Assembly: GCA_963923025.1 (NCBI GenBank)
Contig: CAWUKV010000007.1
Location: forward strand, 1 to 54,967
DNA from: CAWUKV01 sp963923025
Lineage (GTDB): Bacteria; Cyanobacteriota; Cyanobacteriia; Phormidesmidales; Phormidesmidaceae
Length of the DNA stretch: 54,967 bases
Direction of reading: 5' to 3'
A program made the translations under genes and the position numbers. The stretch's first letter is position 1. Each line of letters opens with the position of its first letter. Below, one piece after another: positions 25,623-33,755 of this stretch. The notes below the pieces were generated by a model. It did not search any database. It saw only the letters and a list, made by a program, of their open reading frames with translations, and was not told the DNA's origin.

Positions 25623-27032
25623 ATGCCCCGGCCTCCCCAACCCTATCGCTTCTCAAAAGACCGTCCAACCGCGATCAATCGCCCCGACCACGACTTTCTA
25701 AGCGACAGAACCGCAGGTAAAGATGCGGGCCTAGCGGGCCAGACCAAGGGCAGACGGGGCAGAGCGCTCTTAAAGGGCCTACTGTGGACCGCTATTTTTG
25801 GCACAACCGCCGCTGTTTCCGCCGTTGCAGGTGCGGCCCTGATGCTAACTGTGCCCCTGCCCGATCGGGTGGGTGAAGCCGCAACACCACCCCTCGCTGA
25901 GCTCTGGGAGTCCGGCTTTCGCTATCAGGTCTCTCGGCCTGTCAACGTCTTGGTCATGGGCGTTGACGAGGCGCGGGACGTACCTGGGGCAGCCCCCGCT
26001 GAGCTGGTGGGGCGAACCGATACGATGCTGCTGGTTCGCATTGATCCAGACAACGAATCCGTCAATATTCTTTCCATTCCTCGGGATACCCGCGTCGAGA
26101 TTCCCGGCTACGGCTACGACAAGATCAACCAGGCCAACTTTGAAGGTGGGGCAGAACTGGCCGCCCAAACCGTCAGCTACAACTTCAACGGCATTGAAAT
26201 CGACCGCTACGTCCGCGTCAGTACCAGCGCCTTTCGCGAAATTGTCGATTTGGTCGGCGGTGTGGAGGTAATGGTGCCTAAGCCCATGCATTACGAGGAC
26301 CAAACCCAAGGGCTGGTCATCGATCTAGAACCGGGTTGGCAGACCCTCGACGGCGACGAGGCCGAGCAGTTTGCCCGTTTTCGCAACGACGCCTACGGCG
26401 ATATTGGCCGGGTACAGCGTCAGCAGATGCTGATCAAGGCATTAAAAGAACGGCTGGTGAACCCCACAGTGGTTCCCCAACTGCCGCAAATCGTTCGCGT
26501 GCTACAGCGTCACATCGATACCAACCTCACTCCCGAAGAAATGCTGGCGTTAGCCAGCTTTGGGCTACAGCTTGAAGCCAACGCGCTGAATCTGGTGATG
26601 CTGCCCGGTCGCTTCAGCGACCCAGAAGAATACCGAGCTAGCTATTGGCTGCTCGACGAATCGGCAAGTAATGACGTGATGGCCGAATTCTTCGAAGCTG
26701 AGCCTGAGGTCACCTTTGCCGAAGACCGACCCCGTCGGACTGTCAGCCGCCTGAACATTGCGGTGCAGAACGCAACCGATGACCCGGTAGTGGCACAAAC
26801 CGTTGCCGACTACCTACGAGAAGAAGGATTCCGTAACGTTTACGTGATTGCTGACTGGCCCGACGAACGCCGCCAAACTCAGGTGATTGCCCAACGAGGC
26901 GATCTGTATGGTGCCTCGCTGGTGGAGTCCGTGCTAGGAATAGGGGAAGTCGCCGCCGAATCCACAGGCGACCTGGACTCTGACATCACGATTCGAGTCG
27001 GTCAAGACTGGGTCGAGCGAACCATCCGATAA
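25623..27032 (+). CDS. LytR-CpsA-Psr (LCP) family cell-wall ligase
   Basis: A 469-residue membrane protein. A polar cytoplasmic N-terminus (1-48) precedes one transmembrane helix (about 52-75: LLWTAIFGTTAAVSAVAGAA). The LCP domain (about 100-270) has NVLVMGVDEAR, GRTDTMLLVRID, SIPRDTRVEIPGYG, DKINQANFEGG and the FARFRNDAYGDIGRVQRQQ arginine motif. A LytR_C domain follows (about 375-465: RLNIAVQNATDDPVVAQTVA). The family transfers polyprenyl-phosphate-linked glycans to peptidoglycan or other acceptors outside the membrane. The acceptor here is unknown. Confidence 0.92.
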   Translation: MPRPPQPYRFSKDRPTAINRPDHDFLSDRTAGKDAGLAGQTKGRRGRALLKGLLWTAIFGTTAAVSAVAGAALMLTVPLPDRVGEAATPPLAELWESGFRYQVSRPVNVLVMGVDEARDVPGAAPAELVGRTDTMLLVRIDPDNESVNILSIPRDTRVEIPGYGYDKINQANFEGGAELAAQTVSYNFNGIEIDRYVRVSTSAFREIVDLVGGVEVMVPKPMHYEDQTQGLVIDLEPGWQTLDGDEAEQFARFRNDAYGDIGRVQRQQMLIKALKERLVNPTVVPQLPQIVRVLQRHIDTNLTPEEMLALASFGLQLEANALNLVMLPGRFSDPEEYRASYWLLDESASNDVMAEFFEAEPEVTFAEDRPRRTVSRLNIAVQNATDDPVVAQTVADYLREEGFRNVYVIADWPDERRQTQVIAQRGDLYGASLVESVLGIGEVAAESTGDLDSDITIRVGQDWVERTIR

Positions 27033-27041
27033 CGCTATAGG

Positions 27042-27116
27042 ATGCCGATCTGGATGGTTGCTGCAATACTGCTGGCAATCCTTTGGGTGTTGCTGGGGGC
27101 CGGTCCAGCGGCCTAG
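27042..27116 (+). CDS. Candidate 24-residue hydrophobic mini-protein
   Basis: An ATG at 27042 opens a 24-codon frame ending at TAG 27114. The product is almost wholly hydrophobic (MPIWMVAAILLAILWVLLGA, then GPAA), the size and character of single-helix membrane subunits. It starts 9 bases after the LCP stop, with only a weak AGG directly before the ATG, and could be co-translated with it. It does not match any small photosynthesis subunit I know. Chance is a real possibility at this length. Confidence 0.35.
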   Translation: MPIWMVAAILLAILWVLLGAGPAA

Positions 27117-27119
27117 TTG

Positions 27120-27800
27120 CTAGCAGGCTAGGGCATCAGCCAAAGGGACCCAGGCAGAAATATCTGATAGCAGCGTTTTATGGCCCAACGCATTGGGGTG
27201 AATGCCGTCACGGCAAAGCCGAGCAGTACACCAACCTTCGCCCTGGCTAGCCCAACGATGATAGACATCGAGGTAGGGAATATCACGCTCTGCGCAGGCT
27301 TGACGGGTAATTTCTTTATAGCGGACCTGATCGAGGCGAGAAAAGTACAGCATGTCGGCGTAGGGCATGGCCGCCTCGTTTACTGGCACCATACCGACGA
27401 AGTAAACCGGGCATAGCCGTCGAGCTCGGTCCAGAAGGGCGGAAATGTGCTGGCGAAAATCTGCCTCTTGAGTCATGAGCCGACCACTAACACGACCAAC
27501 GCGTGCCGTGTCGTTGAGCCCGACTGAAATGACTAGGCGGTCGGGGAGCTGGCGACGCAGCTCACCCCGGAGCCGAAACTCGTCTTCTAATCGATGCAGC
27601 ACCTGTTCAACGGTGTCGCCCCGCACACCCAGATTGTAGAGAATGGGGCCAGGGTTGTCAGGGTCCATCCAGCGGCGGCGGAGGCGCTCAGCCCATCCCC
27701 CCCCTTCAGCATCACCAAAGCCATAGACCAGACTGTCGCCAATTAAGACAACTTTCTGAGGGTATGTGTTAAAAGACCGGCTGGAGACGGAAACAGCCAT
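27120..27800 (-). CDS. GDSL/SGNH-family hydrolase
   Basis: A 226-residue protein from the ATG at 27800; upstream in-frame starts add residues unlike the family. Block I is VVLIGDSLVYGFG (nucleophile Ser), block II has NLGVRGDTVEQVL (oxyanion Gly), block III GLNDTA (Asn), and block V DGIHPNALGH (Asp and His). This is a complete SGNH catalytic set. There is no signal peptide in this version, so it is likely a cytoplasmic esterase or lipase of TesA-like type; substrate unknown. It is unrelated in detail to the membrane-anchored SGNH protein at 2.3 kb. Confidence 0.88.
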   Translation of the reverse strand: MAVSVSSRSFNTYPQKVVLIGDSLVYGFGDAEGGGWAERLRRRWMDPDNPGPILYNLGVRGDTVEQVLHRLEDEFRLRGELRRQLPDRLVISVGLNDTARVGRVSGRLMTQEADFRQHISALLDRARRLCPVYFVGMVPVNEAAMPYADMLYFSRLDQVRYKEITRQACAERDIPYLDVYHRWASQGEGWCTARLCRDGIHPNALGHKTLLSDISAWVPLADALAC

Positions 27801-27967
27801 GGACGACTTCAAGCTCAACAGCAGCTCACTGATCAGTTTGTACAACTGACTAGTTTGCACAACAAACGCTACCACTTTCAGACGACGCTTCGCAAATCTT
27901 CATGTTTCTGACAGTGAGACTGACAAGTCTGCAAGAACGGCGACAATACCGTGTGATTGGGGCTAGA

Positions 27968-28007
27968 CAAAAAACAGCCCAGTGGCTGGAAGTGAGCCAC
28001 TGGGCTG
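27968..28007 (-). terminator. Rho-independent terminator of the small basic protein gene
   Basis: CAGCCCAGTGGCT (27975-27987) and AGCCACTGGGCTG (27995-28007) form a perfect 13-bp stem with a 7-base loop. On the minus strand six T follow. It lies 36 bases past the stop of the gene ending at 28043. Its GCCCAGTG core is shared with the hairpin at 10839-10866. Confidence 0.88.
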
Positions 28008-28042
28008 ATTCTGTTAGTGGAAAGTGCGATTCCAATACGGGA

Positions 28043-28243
28043 CTAGCTCATAGCCGAGTGGCTGCGATCGTAAACACCCTGGATGCTGCCGCTCAGCTTG
28101 CCTTGGATGCGCGTGCCATGTCCGATCTCACCCGGAGTGAGACCGATCTCAACAGCGGCTCGGGTCAACAGCGTTTGTTGACGGTTCCGCGTCTGGTGGC
28201 GGTTACGGATCATGCGTTGACGGATGTTGTCTTGAGTAGACAT
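28043..28243 (-). CDS. Small basic protein of unknown function
   Basis: A 66-residue protein with a strong Shine-Dalgarno (TAGGAGGCGCT just before the ATG) and its own terminator, so it is very likely real and well expressed. It is rich in Arg and Gln (RQRMIRNRHQTRNRQQ near the start), then TRAAVEIGLTPGEIG and a C-terminal LSGSIQGVYDRSH. No family is recognised. The basic N-terminal helix could bind nucleic acid or an acidic surface. It lies between a GDSL hydrolase and glnA as a separate unit. Confidence 0.75.
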   Translation of the reverse strand: MSTQDNIRQRMIRNRHQTRNRQQTLLTRAAVEIGLTPGEIGHGTRIQGKLSGSIQGVYDRSHSAMS

Positions 28244-28365
28244 AGCGCCTCCTAAAGTGAACCGATATAGTGTGTCATGCCCAGATTATAGATTATTTCT
28301 GTAACAAAGGCTACCAAATAATCTTAAAGCCGGTAGGCCATATGGTGTGAGGGCAGCAGGATCAA

Positions 28366-28398
28366 CCAAAAAAGCCAGCATCCGTAGACACTGGCTTT
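28366..28398 (-). terminator. Terminator downstream of glnA
   Basis: AAAGCCAG (28371-28378) pairs with CTGGCTTT (28391-28398) with a 12-base loop. On the minus strand the stem runs into six T. It lies about 130 bases past the glnA stop and before the next minus-strand gene's promoter. Confidence 0.75.
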
Positions 28399-28529
28399 CT
28401 TATCGAGACATCAAGCGCTAGACATTTGACCGCTGTAGTCTAGATGTCAGGCGATAGAACAAGCCCAACTTAGGTTTGTTCAGCCCTGTCTCCCACAGGA
28501 GACCTCTGGCCGCAAGCCAGCAATCTAGA

Positions 28530-29951
28530 TTAGCAGTCGTAGTACAGCGATAGCTCGTAGGGGTGAGGCCGGATAGAGAGCGGAATTACCTCAGTATCGA
28601 GCTTGTACTCAATCCAGTTCTTGACGAAGTCTTCGGTAAAGACGCCACCAACGGTCAGGAACTCATGGTCCTCTTCTAGCGCAGCTAGAGCATCTTTCAG
28701 GGATGCAGGCGTAGATGCGATCTGCGATAGCTCCTCAGGGCTGAGTTCGTAGATGTCCTTATCGATCGGTGCGGGCGGCTTGATCTGGTTCTTGATGCCG
28801 TCGATACCGGCACAGAGCATCGCTGCAAAGGCCAGGTAGGGGTTGGCGGTGGCATCGGGACAGCGGAACTCTAGACGCTTGGCCTTGGGGCTGTCGCCAG
28901 AGAGCGGAATCCGCACGGCAGCGGACCGGTTACCGTTGGAGTAGACCAGGTTGACCGGTGCTTCAAATCCGGGAACCAGACGCTTGTAGGAGTTGGTACT
29001 GGGGTTGGTCAGGGCTAGCAGTGCGGGTGCGTGCTTGAGGATACCGCCGATATAGTACTCGGCCAGTTCACTCAGGCCAGCGTAGCCGCCGCCTGCCATC
29101 AGGGGCTCACCATTTTTCCAGATGGACTGGTGGGTGTGCATACCGGAGCCGTTGTCGTTGAACAGTGGCTTGGGCATGAAGGTGATGGTCTTGCCGTACT
29201 TTTTGCCGACGTTTTTGATGCAGTACTTATACGTCATCAGCCAGTCAGCGGCTTCGATCATTTCACCGAAGCGGAAACCCAGCTCACACTGACCGCCCGT
29301 GGCCACTTCGTGGTGATGCTTCTCGATGGGCACGCCACACTTGGCCATGGTCAGCAGCATTTCTGTCCGCATGTCCTGGCTGGTGTCCGTGGGCGAGACG
29401 GGGAAGTAGCCCTGCTTGTATCCGGGCTTATAACCCAGGTTGCCGCCTTCTTCTTCGCGGCCTGTGTTCCAGCGGCCTTCGACGCTGTCGACGTAGTAGT
29501 AGCTGGAATGCTCAGTTTGATCGAAACGAACGTCGTCAAAGATGAAAAATTCTGCCTCGGGGCCAAAGTAGGCCGTGTCGCCAATACCCGCTGCGTTGAG
29601 GTAGTCCAGCGCCTTCTGGGCAATCACGCGGGGGCAGCGATCGTACCATTCACCGGTACGAGGCTCTTTAATCGAGCAGATCATGCTGAGCGTGGGCTCT
29701 TTCATGAAGGGGTCGATCCAGGCTGAGGCGGGATCGGGAACCATCGCCATGTCGGACTCGTTGATGGCTTTCCAACCCCGAATACTCGAACCGTCGAAGG
29801 CTACACCGTCAGTGAAGCTGCTTTCATCAATTTGACTACGGTGAACCGTTAGATGCTGCCAGATACCGGGTAAGTCGATGAACTTGAGATCGATCATTTG
29901 AATGTCTTGATCTTCAATCATCTTCAAGACTTCTGCGGGGGTCTGAGCCAT
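28530..29951 (-). CDS. glnA: Glutamine synthetase type I
   Basis: A 473-residue GSI, the central ammonium-assimilating enzyme (Glu + NH3 + ATP to Gln), cytosolic dodecamer. Motifs: FDGSSIRGW in the beta-grasp domain, the metal-binding PEAEFFIFD, EKHHHEVATGGQCELGFRF, the catalytic NDNGSGMHTHQSIWK, the substrate loop ALTNPSTNSYKRLVPG and RIPLSGDSPKAKRLEFR, and the NPYLAFAAMLCAG adenylylation-type region. AAGGAG stands 8 bases before the ATG. In cyanobacteria GSI is controlled by NtcA at transcription and by the inactivating factors IF7/IF17; no gif gene is present here. An NtcA promoter lies 300 bases upstream. Confidence 0.98.
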   Translation of the reverse strand: MAQTPAEVLKMIEDQDIQMIDLKFIDLPGIWQHLTVHRSQIDESSFTDGVAFDGSSIRGWKAINESDMAMVPDPASAWIDPFMKEPTLSMICSIKEPRTGEWYDRCPRVIAQKALDYLNAAGIGDTAYFGPEAEFFIFDDVRFDQTEHSSYYYVDSVEGRWNTGREEEGGNLGYKPGYKQGYFPVSPTDTSQDMRTEMLLTMAKCGVPIEKHHHEVATGGQCELGFRFGEMIEAADWLMTYKYCIKNVGKKYGKTITFMPKPLFNDNGSGMHTHQSIWKNGEPLMAGGGYAGLSELAEYYIGGILKHAPALLALTNPSTNSYKRLVPGFEAPVNLVYSNGNRSAAVRIPLSGDSPKAKRLEFRCPDATANPYLAFAAMLCAGIDGIKNQIKPPAPIDKDIYELSPEELSQIASTPASLKDALAALEEDHEFLTVGGVFTEDFVKNWIEYKLDTEVIPLSIRPHPYELSLYYDC

Positions 29952-30245
29952 GAATTACTCCTTACGCTGTAATCGAATCTGTCGTTGAGTGGTCAGAGAT
30001 TAAACCTAGGCCATGTCCAGAACTGGAGTTTTTCCCAGCGGGGAAAGCTACAGGTTGGACGTGGTTTTAGTAGATGTGCGATTCGTTAACGTATTGCCGC
30101 CAGAGTCGTAACACTGCTGCCGTCACGTTAGCTATCAGATAGGGCCGAAGCCAATTACATATATGCAGAAGACATAATGCGAAATTGGACTCACGGAAGC
30201 TGGCCAATTAGAGCCCGGATTCGGGGCTGAAATTCGGCCTGATAA

Positions 30246-30287
30246 ATCGTAGGAACAGGCATTCAGGCAAATTGTATTCGCTGATAC
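30246..30287 (-). promoter_or_regulatory. NtcA-activated class II promoter of glnA
   Basis: On the minus strand GTA-TCAGCGAA-TAC (30287 down to 30274) is followed by exactly 22 bases and then TACGAT (30251-30246), a TAN3T -10 box. This is the textbook NtcA class II layout (GTAN8TAC, N22, TAN3T) known from cyanobacterial glnA genes. The flanks extend it to TGTA...TACA. The predicted transcript start near 30240 gives a leader of about 290 bases. Confidence 0.88.
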
Positions 30288-30425
30288 ACTTTTCGGGCAT
30301 CAAACCCGCTCAAAGACTCTGAAACTAGCTGTTTTGAAGGATTTTCCGCAACCCTAAAAACATTGATAATTCTTGGTTTGTCTAGATATTTGTGATCTGC
30401 GTCGTGTGCCAAATGATACGGTCAC

Positions 30426-30467
30426 TGCAATCTTATGCCTCGGCCATCTCCCAGGCATAAGATTGCA
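30426..30467. repeat. Perfect 15-bp inverted repeat
   Basis: TGCAATCTTATGCCT (30426-30440) and its exact reverse complement (30453-30467) flank a 12-base loop. Neither side has a T run, so it is not a standard terminator. It stands about 260 bases before apcF and 140 bases behind the glnA promoter. Confidence 0.9.
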
Positions 30468-30726
30468 AAATGTTAAAAAACGCGCCGTAAGGCTCATCTA
30501 CAGTGCCTGCGACGGTGGCGAAGAATCCGACCGTGATAGACTGACAAAGAGTTTGAAGAATCACCAAAACTCTTTTGAAGAACGGCTTTGAGCGTCTGTC
30601 ACTGAGTCCTTAGAGTGGTGGGTTGCACAGCCCGGAGCCAGGGCAAGCGTTCTCATTTGACCCGCTCGTTGCTGCCTGGCAGGCGCAGCGAAGCCTTAAC
30701 ATACCAACCATTGGAGACGGATTTTC

Positions 30727-31236
30727 ATGCGAGATACGGTGACGAGTCTGATTAGCACCTACGACACTACTGGTCGCTATCTGGACCGCGATGCTTTGGA
30801 CTCTCTCAAATCCTATTTCACTACCGGTAATGACCGAGTTAAGGCTGCGGCCTGGATTAGCGCCAATGCTGCCAGTATTGTCAAAGATGCCGGTAAGACC
30901 CTATTCGAGCAGGTTCCCGAGCTGATTCGCCCTGGCGGCAATGCCTATACCACTCGCCGATATGCTGCCTGTTTGCGCGATATGGACTACTACCTGCGCT
31001 ACAGCAGCTATGCGCTGGTGGCTGGTGATACAGACGTTCTGACTGAGCGGGTGCTCAACGGCCTGCGTGAGACCTACAACTCGCTGAGCGTCCCCATCGG
31101 TCCCACTGTAGTAGGCATCCAGATTATGAAGGACATGCTGAAGCAGCAGCTATCTGAACAGGGCGTCGAAGATACGGCGTTTGTCGATGAACCCTTCGAT
31201 TACATTACTCGTGAGCTGAGCGAAGTGAGCGTCTAG
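30727..31236 (+). CDS. apcF: Allophycocyanin beta-18 subunit
   Basis: A 169-residue phycobilisome-core protein. ApcF replaces one ApcB in the core cylinders next to the ApcE linker and helps pass energy to photosystem II. It starts MRDTVTSLIS as ApcF does, not MQDAIT as ApcB. The chromophore region is PGGNAYTTRRYAACLRDMDYYLRY, with the bilin-binding Cys in AACLRD and Asn in GGN. It continues with TYNSLSVPIGPTVVGIQIMK and ends EPFDYITRELSE. Its stop is 9 bases before the FGGY kinase start. Confidence 0.93.
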   Translation: MRDTVTSLISTYDTTGRYLDRDALDSLKSYFTTGNDRVKAAAWISANAASIVKDAGKTLFEQVPELIRPGGNAYTTRRYAACLRDMDYYLRYSSYALVAGDTDVLTERVLNGLRETYNSLSVPIGPTVVGIQIMKDMLKQQLSEQGVEDTAFVDEPFDYITRELSEVSV

Positions 31237-31245
31237 GGGCAGGAA

Positions 31246-32508
31246 TTGGGCCTGTCACAGCCGGACGCGGTTTTCCTCGGACTGGACTTTGGCACTTCCG
31301 GGGCTCGGGCGATCGCGATTCGGTCAGACCGAACCATCGTCGCCCAGGTTCAGCAGCCCTACGCAGTCGCGGATAGGCTGACGGAATCTTGGGCGCAGAC
31401 GCTATGGGGGCTGTTAGCGGCGCTGCCGGTAGCTGTGCGGCAGCACTGTCAAGCGGTTGCCATCGATGGGACATCGGGAACGGTGCTGCTGTGCGATCGC
31501 AACGGTAACCCCGTCACGGAGCCACTGCTCTACAACCAGGCAATCTCAGGTGTTTCGCTGCCTGCTGACGCAACCGGCCCAGCCCGCAGCCGTACATCAA
31601 GCCTAAGTAAAGCGCTTGGGTGGCGGCACAGCCTGTCGCCTGAGCAGCTGGATCAGGTTTACGGCCTCTCGCACCAGGCCGACTGGCTGGCGGGGCTGCT
31701 TCATGGTCAGATCGGCATTAGCGACTATCACAACGCTCTCAAGCTGGGCTATGATGTCCAGCGTTTGCAACACCCGGACTGGTTGCGGACATCAGAAATA
31801 TCGTCTTGGTTGCCAACAGTCAAGCCCCCAGGCGCCGTTGTTGGCCCGCTGAAGTCCGAGGTAACCCAGACCTTTCAACTACCGCAGACTTGCCAGGTGC
31901 GGACGGGCACAACCGACAGCATTGCTGCCTTTTTAGCCAGCGGAGCCCATCAACTGGGCGAGGCGGTGACGTCATTGGGGTCGTCGCTGTCGCTCAAGCT
32001 GTTGAGTCAGCACCCTGTTGAGGATGCCGCAGCAGGCGTGTACAGCCATCGGCTAGGCAATTTGTGGTTGGCGGGTGGCTCGTCAAATACGGGCGGAGCC
32101 ATTCTCAGACATTACTTTACCGATCAGGCACTAGCTAAGCTAAGTGCTCAGATCGACCCAACACAGCCGACCGGACTCGATTACTATCCGCTACTCCAGC
32201 CCGGAGAGCGGTTTCCCATCAACGACCCCAGCTATCCACCCCGCCTGACGCCCCGACCCGACCTGCCAGCCCAGTTCTTGCAGGGGCTGCTGGAGGGGAT
32301 GGCCCGAATTGAGGCGCAGGGCTACCAAAAACTTGTGGCCTTGGGCAGCAGCCCCGTTGAACAGGTCTACACAGCAGGTGGTGGGGCCAAAAACGATGTC
32401 TGGACGTCGCTGAGATCGAAGGCGTTAGGGATTCCCGTTGTCGCGAGTACGCATACCGAAGCGGCCTTTGGCGCAGCACTGCTGGCGACGGGGCAAATCA
32501 TTGCTTGA
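31246..32508 (+). CDS. FGGY-family sugar kinase (ribulokinase-like)
   Basis: About 420 residues from a TTG at 31246 with AGGA directly before it; no ATG lies before the phosphate-1 motif GLDFGTSGARAIAI (about 12-25), so a non-ATG start is needed. Further motifs: VAIDGTSGTVLL, SHQADWLAGLL, TGTTDSIAAFLASG, SLGSSLSLKLL, and the adenosine region AGGGAKNDVW. The short cyanobacterial/plant group with this layout includes a kinase of Synechococcus elongatus shown to act on D-ribulose; that substrate is inference here. It is probably read through from apcF, with 9 bases between. Confidence 0.88.
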   Translation: MGLSQPDAVFLGLDFGTSGARAIAIRSDRTIVAQVQQPYAVADRLTESWAQTLWGLLAALPVAVRQHCQAVAIDGTSGTVLLCDRNGNPVTEPLLYNQAISGVSLPADATGPARSRTSSLSKALGWRHSLSPEQLDQVYGLSHQADWLAGLLHGQIGISDYHNALKLGYDVQRLQHPDWLRTSEISSWLPTVKPPGAVVGPLKSEVTQTFQLPQTCQVRTGTTDSIAAFLASGAHQLGEAVTSLGSSLSLKLLSQHPVEDAAAGVYSHRLGNLWLAGGSSNTGGAILRHYFTDQALAKLSAQIDPTQPTGLDYYPLLQPGERFPINDPSYPPRLTPRPDLPAQFLQGLLEGMARIEAQGYQKLVALGSSPVEQVYTAGGGAKNDVWTSLRSKALGIPVVASTHTEAAFGAALLATGQIIA

Positions 32509-32885
32509 CTCAGCGCTGCGTGCCTCATATAGCCTTGGGCACTTTGCTTGAGCCTCCTAGGGTAGCTACTCCTCCTGGCATACAGCACTCTGTGACTCGC
32601 CATCCGGCTCAACCTTGTCGCAGATGGCTATTGCGTTCGTCGAGTTGCTAAGGACAGTGCCTGACACTGAAGTCCTTGACGCTGGAGCCCCTCGACGCAG
32701 CCGAATGGGTCTACCAACCCTTCGACTGCTATATAGCCGGACGTTTCTATGTCGGATAACACCCAAACAAACAGCGGCTACCCCAAAGGGCAACCGCTGT
32801 GCCATAGCTGCATTGAGCATGTCTTGTGAGAATAGCGGCCTAGCTAAGCCCCAAATCCTCTAGAAGCCAGCCCCAGCTCATCAAT
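32509..32885. other. Convergent intergenic region with petG terminator
   Basis: About 375 bases between the convergent FGGY kinase and petG. Apart from the petG terminator at 32765-32800 nothing is recognised. Overlapping frames on both strands at 32566-32863 are low-information and lack ribosome-binding sites. Confidence 0.45.
32765..32800 (-). terminator. Probable petG terminator
   Basis: ACAGCGG (32771-32777) pairs with CCGCTGT (32794-32800), with an inner CCC/GGG extension. On the minus strand TTTGTTTG follows. It lies 86 bases past the petG stop. Confidence 0.65.
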
Positions 32886-32999
32886 TTAAGAACCAAGCTG
32901 ATCGCCGCGACGATACTGCATGTAGGCCGCAACAAACAGACCCGCTAGTGTAACGGGAATTAGACCCAGGACAATGCCCGATAGCAAAGGCTCTACCAC
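32886..32999 (-). CDS. petG: Cytochrome b6f complex subunit 5
   Basis: A 37-residue single-helix protein needed for assembly and stability of the thylakoid cytochrome b6f complex. The sequence starts (M)VEPLLSGIVLGLIPVTLAG, continues LFVAAYMQYRRGDQLGS and ends at TAA. Length and sequence match PetG closely. The start codon is GTG at 32999, preceded by AGGAG (a good ribosome-binding site); there is no nearby ATG. It is divergent from cytM. It falls below usual ORF length cut-offs and is easily missed. Confidence 0.96.
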   Translation of the reverse strand: MVEPLLSGIVLGLIPVTLAGLFVAAYMQYRRGDQLGS

Positions 33000-33263
33000 G
33001 TTTTCTCCTCTAGGCCAGAACGACCTTATATTACTCTCTACTCAATCTTAATCTGCCAGAGGGTGACAGAGCAATTGCGGCAAATGCAGATTCGGTTGAT
33101 TCGGCTGATTCGGCAGGGATGATTGAAGCCCATCATCCTAAAAAGCAGTTATGTTCCGATGGACAACTACCAAATTTTTCCAGGCATCTTACATTCCTCT
33201 TAAGAAGCTTGCCGCAGCCTATGGAAACGCATTAAGCTTTTAACTATGACGAAGTATTAAGCG

Positions 33264-33698
33264 ATGTCTGTGACCCACGACACCCTCAACTCATCCACAG
33301 ACAATGTCTCCAAGGGCATGGACACCGGCCCCTCGAAGGAGTCGGCTAAGGTGTCATTGCAACAGCTTGTATTAGTTGGTTTAGGCCTTGTGCTGGCTAT
33401 CGGTCTGGTGTTTTGGGGCATCCATCAGCGACAGTTGGCTGACCCCTACGTGCAAGCAGTACTGACACTAGATGGGGATCGCGATCGCGGCGAAGATATC
33501 TTCCGACTCAACTGCGCGACCTGCCACGGGCTAGAAGCATCGGGCGAGGTGGGGCCTGATTTGCACAACGTCTCGGACCGCAAATCTCGCATTGGCCTGA
33601 TCAACCAAGTCATCAGCGGCAAGACGCCGCCCATGCCACAATTTCAGCCCGAACCCAAGGAAATGGCTGACCTACTAGAGTTCTTAGAGACGCTCTAG
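33264..33698 (+). CDS. cytM: Membrane-anchored c-type cytochrome
   Basis: A 144-residue protein. A polar N-terminus (1-33) precedes one transmembrane helix (about 34-52: VLVGLGLVLAIGLVFWG). A single heme-c domain follows with CATCHG (covalent heme) and the sixth-ligand Met in PPMPQF; GEDIF, VGPDLHNV and MADLLEFLE are class I cytochrome c landmarks. This matches cyanobacterial CytM, a membrane-anchored cytochrome with regulatory or respiratory roles that can limit photosynthesis in the dark. The N-terminus is about 30 residues longer than the usual CytM. It is divergent from petG. Confidence 0.85.
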   Translation: MSVTHDTLNSSTDNVSKGMDTGPSKESAKVSLQQLVLVGLGLVLAIGLVFWGIHQRQLADPYVQAVLTLDGDRDRGEDIFRLNCATCHGLEASGEVGPDLHNVSDRKSRIGLINQVISGKTPPMPQFQPEPKEMADLLEFLETL

Positions 33699-33755
33699 AT
33701 TAGCGGTAGGGTAGCGGTGCGCTACAGGGGTATTGTGTAGCAGCATCCGGGGGCG

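Larger units (their letters stand above)
29952..30726. other. Divergent glnA-apcF intergenic region
   Basis: About 775 bases. It holds the glnA leader and NtcA promoter and a perfect 15-bp inverted repeat (both listed separately), and the apcF leader with an imperfect stem around GCCAGGGCAA (about 30640) and TTGCTGCCTGGC (about 30669). A 72-residue plus-strand frame at 30373-30591 begins with TTG, crosses the inverted repeat and is not believed. No glutamine-riboswitch consensus was seen in the glnA leader. Confidence 0.55.

Noticed and set aside
29952..30245. Glutamine riboswitch in the glnA leader
   Set aside because: The conserved GGAAGUAGG and CGAAGGAACG-type segments of the glnA aptamer were not found on the transcribed strand.
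30373..30591. 72-residue plus-strand frame before apcF
   Set aside because: It starts with TTG, lacks a ribosome-binding site, spans the perfect 15-bp inverted repeat and resembles no family.
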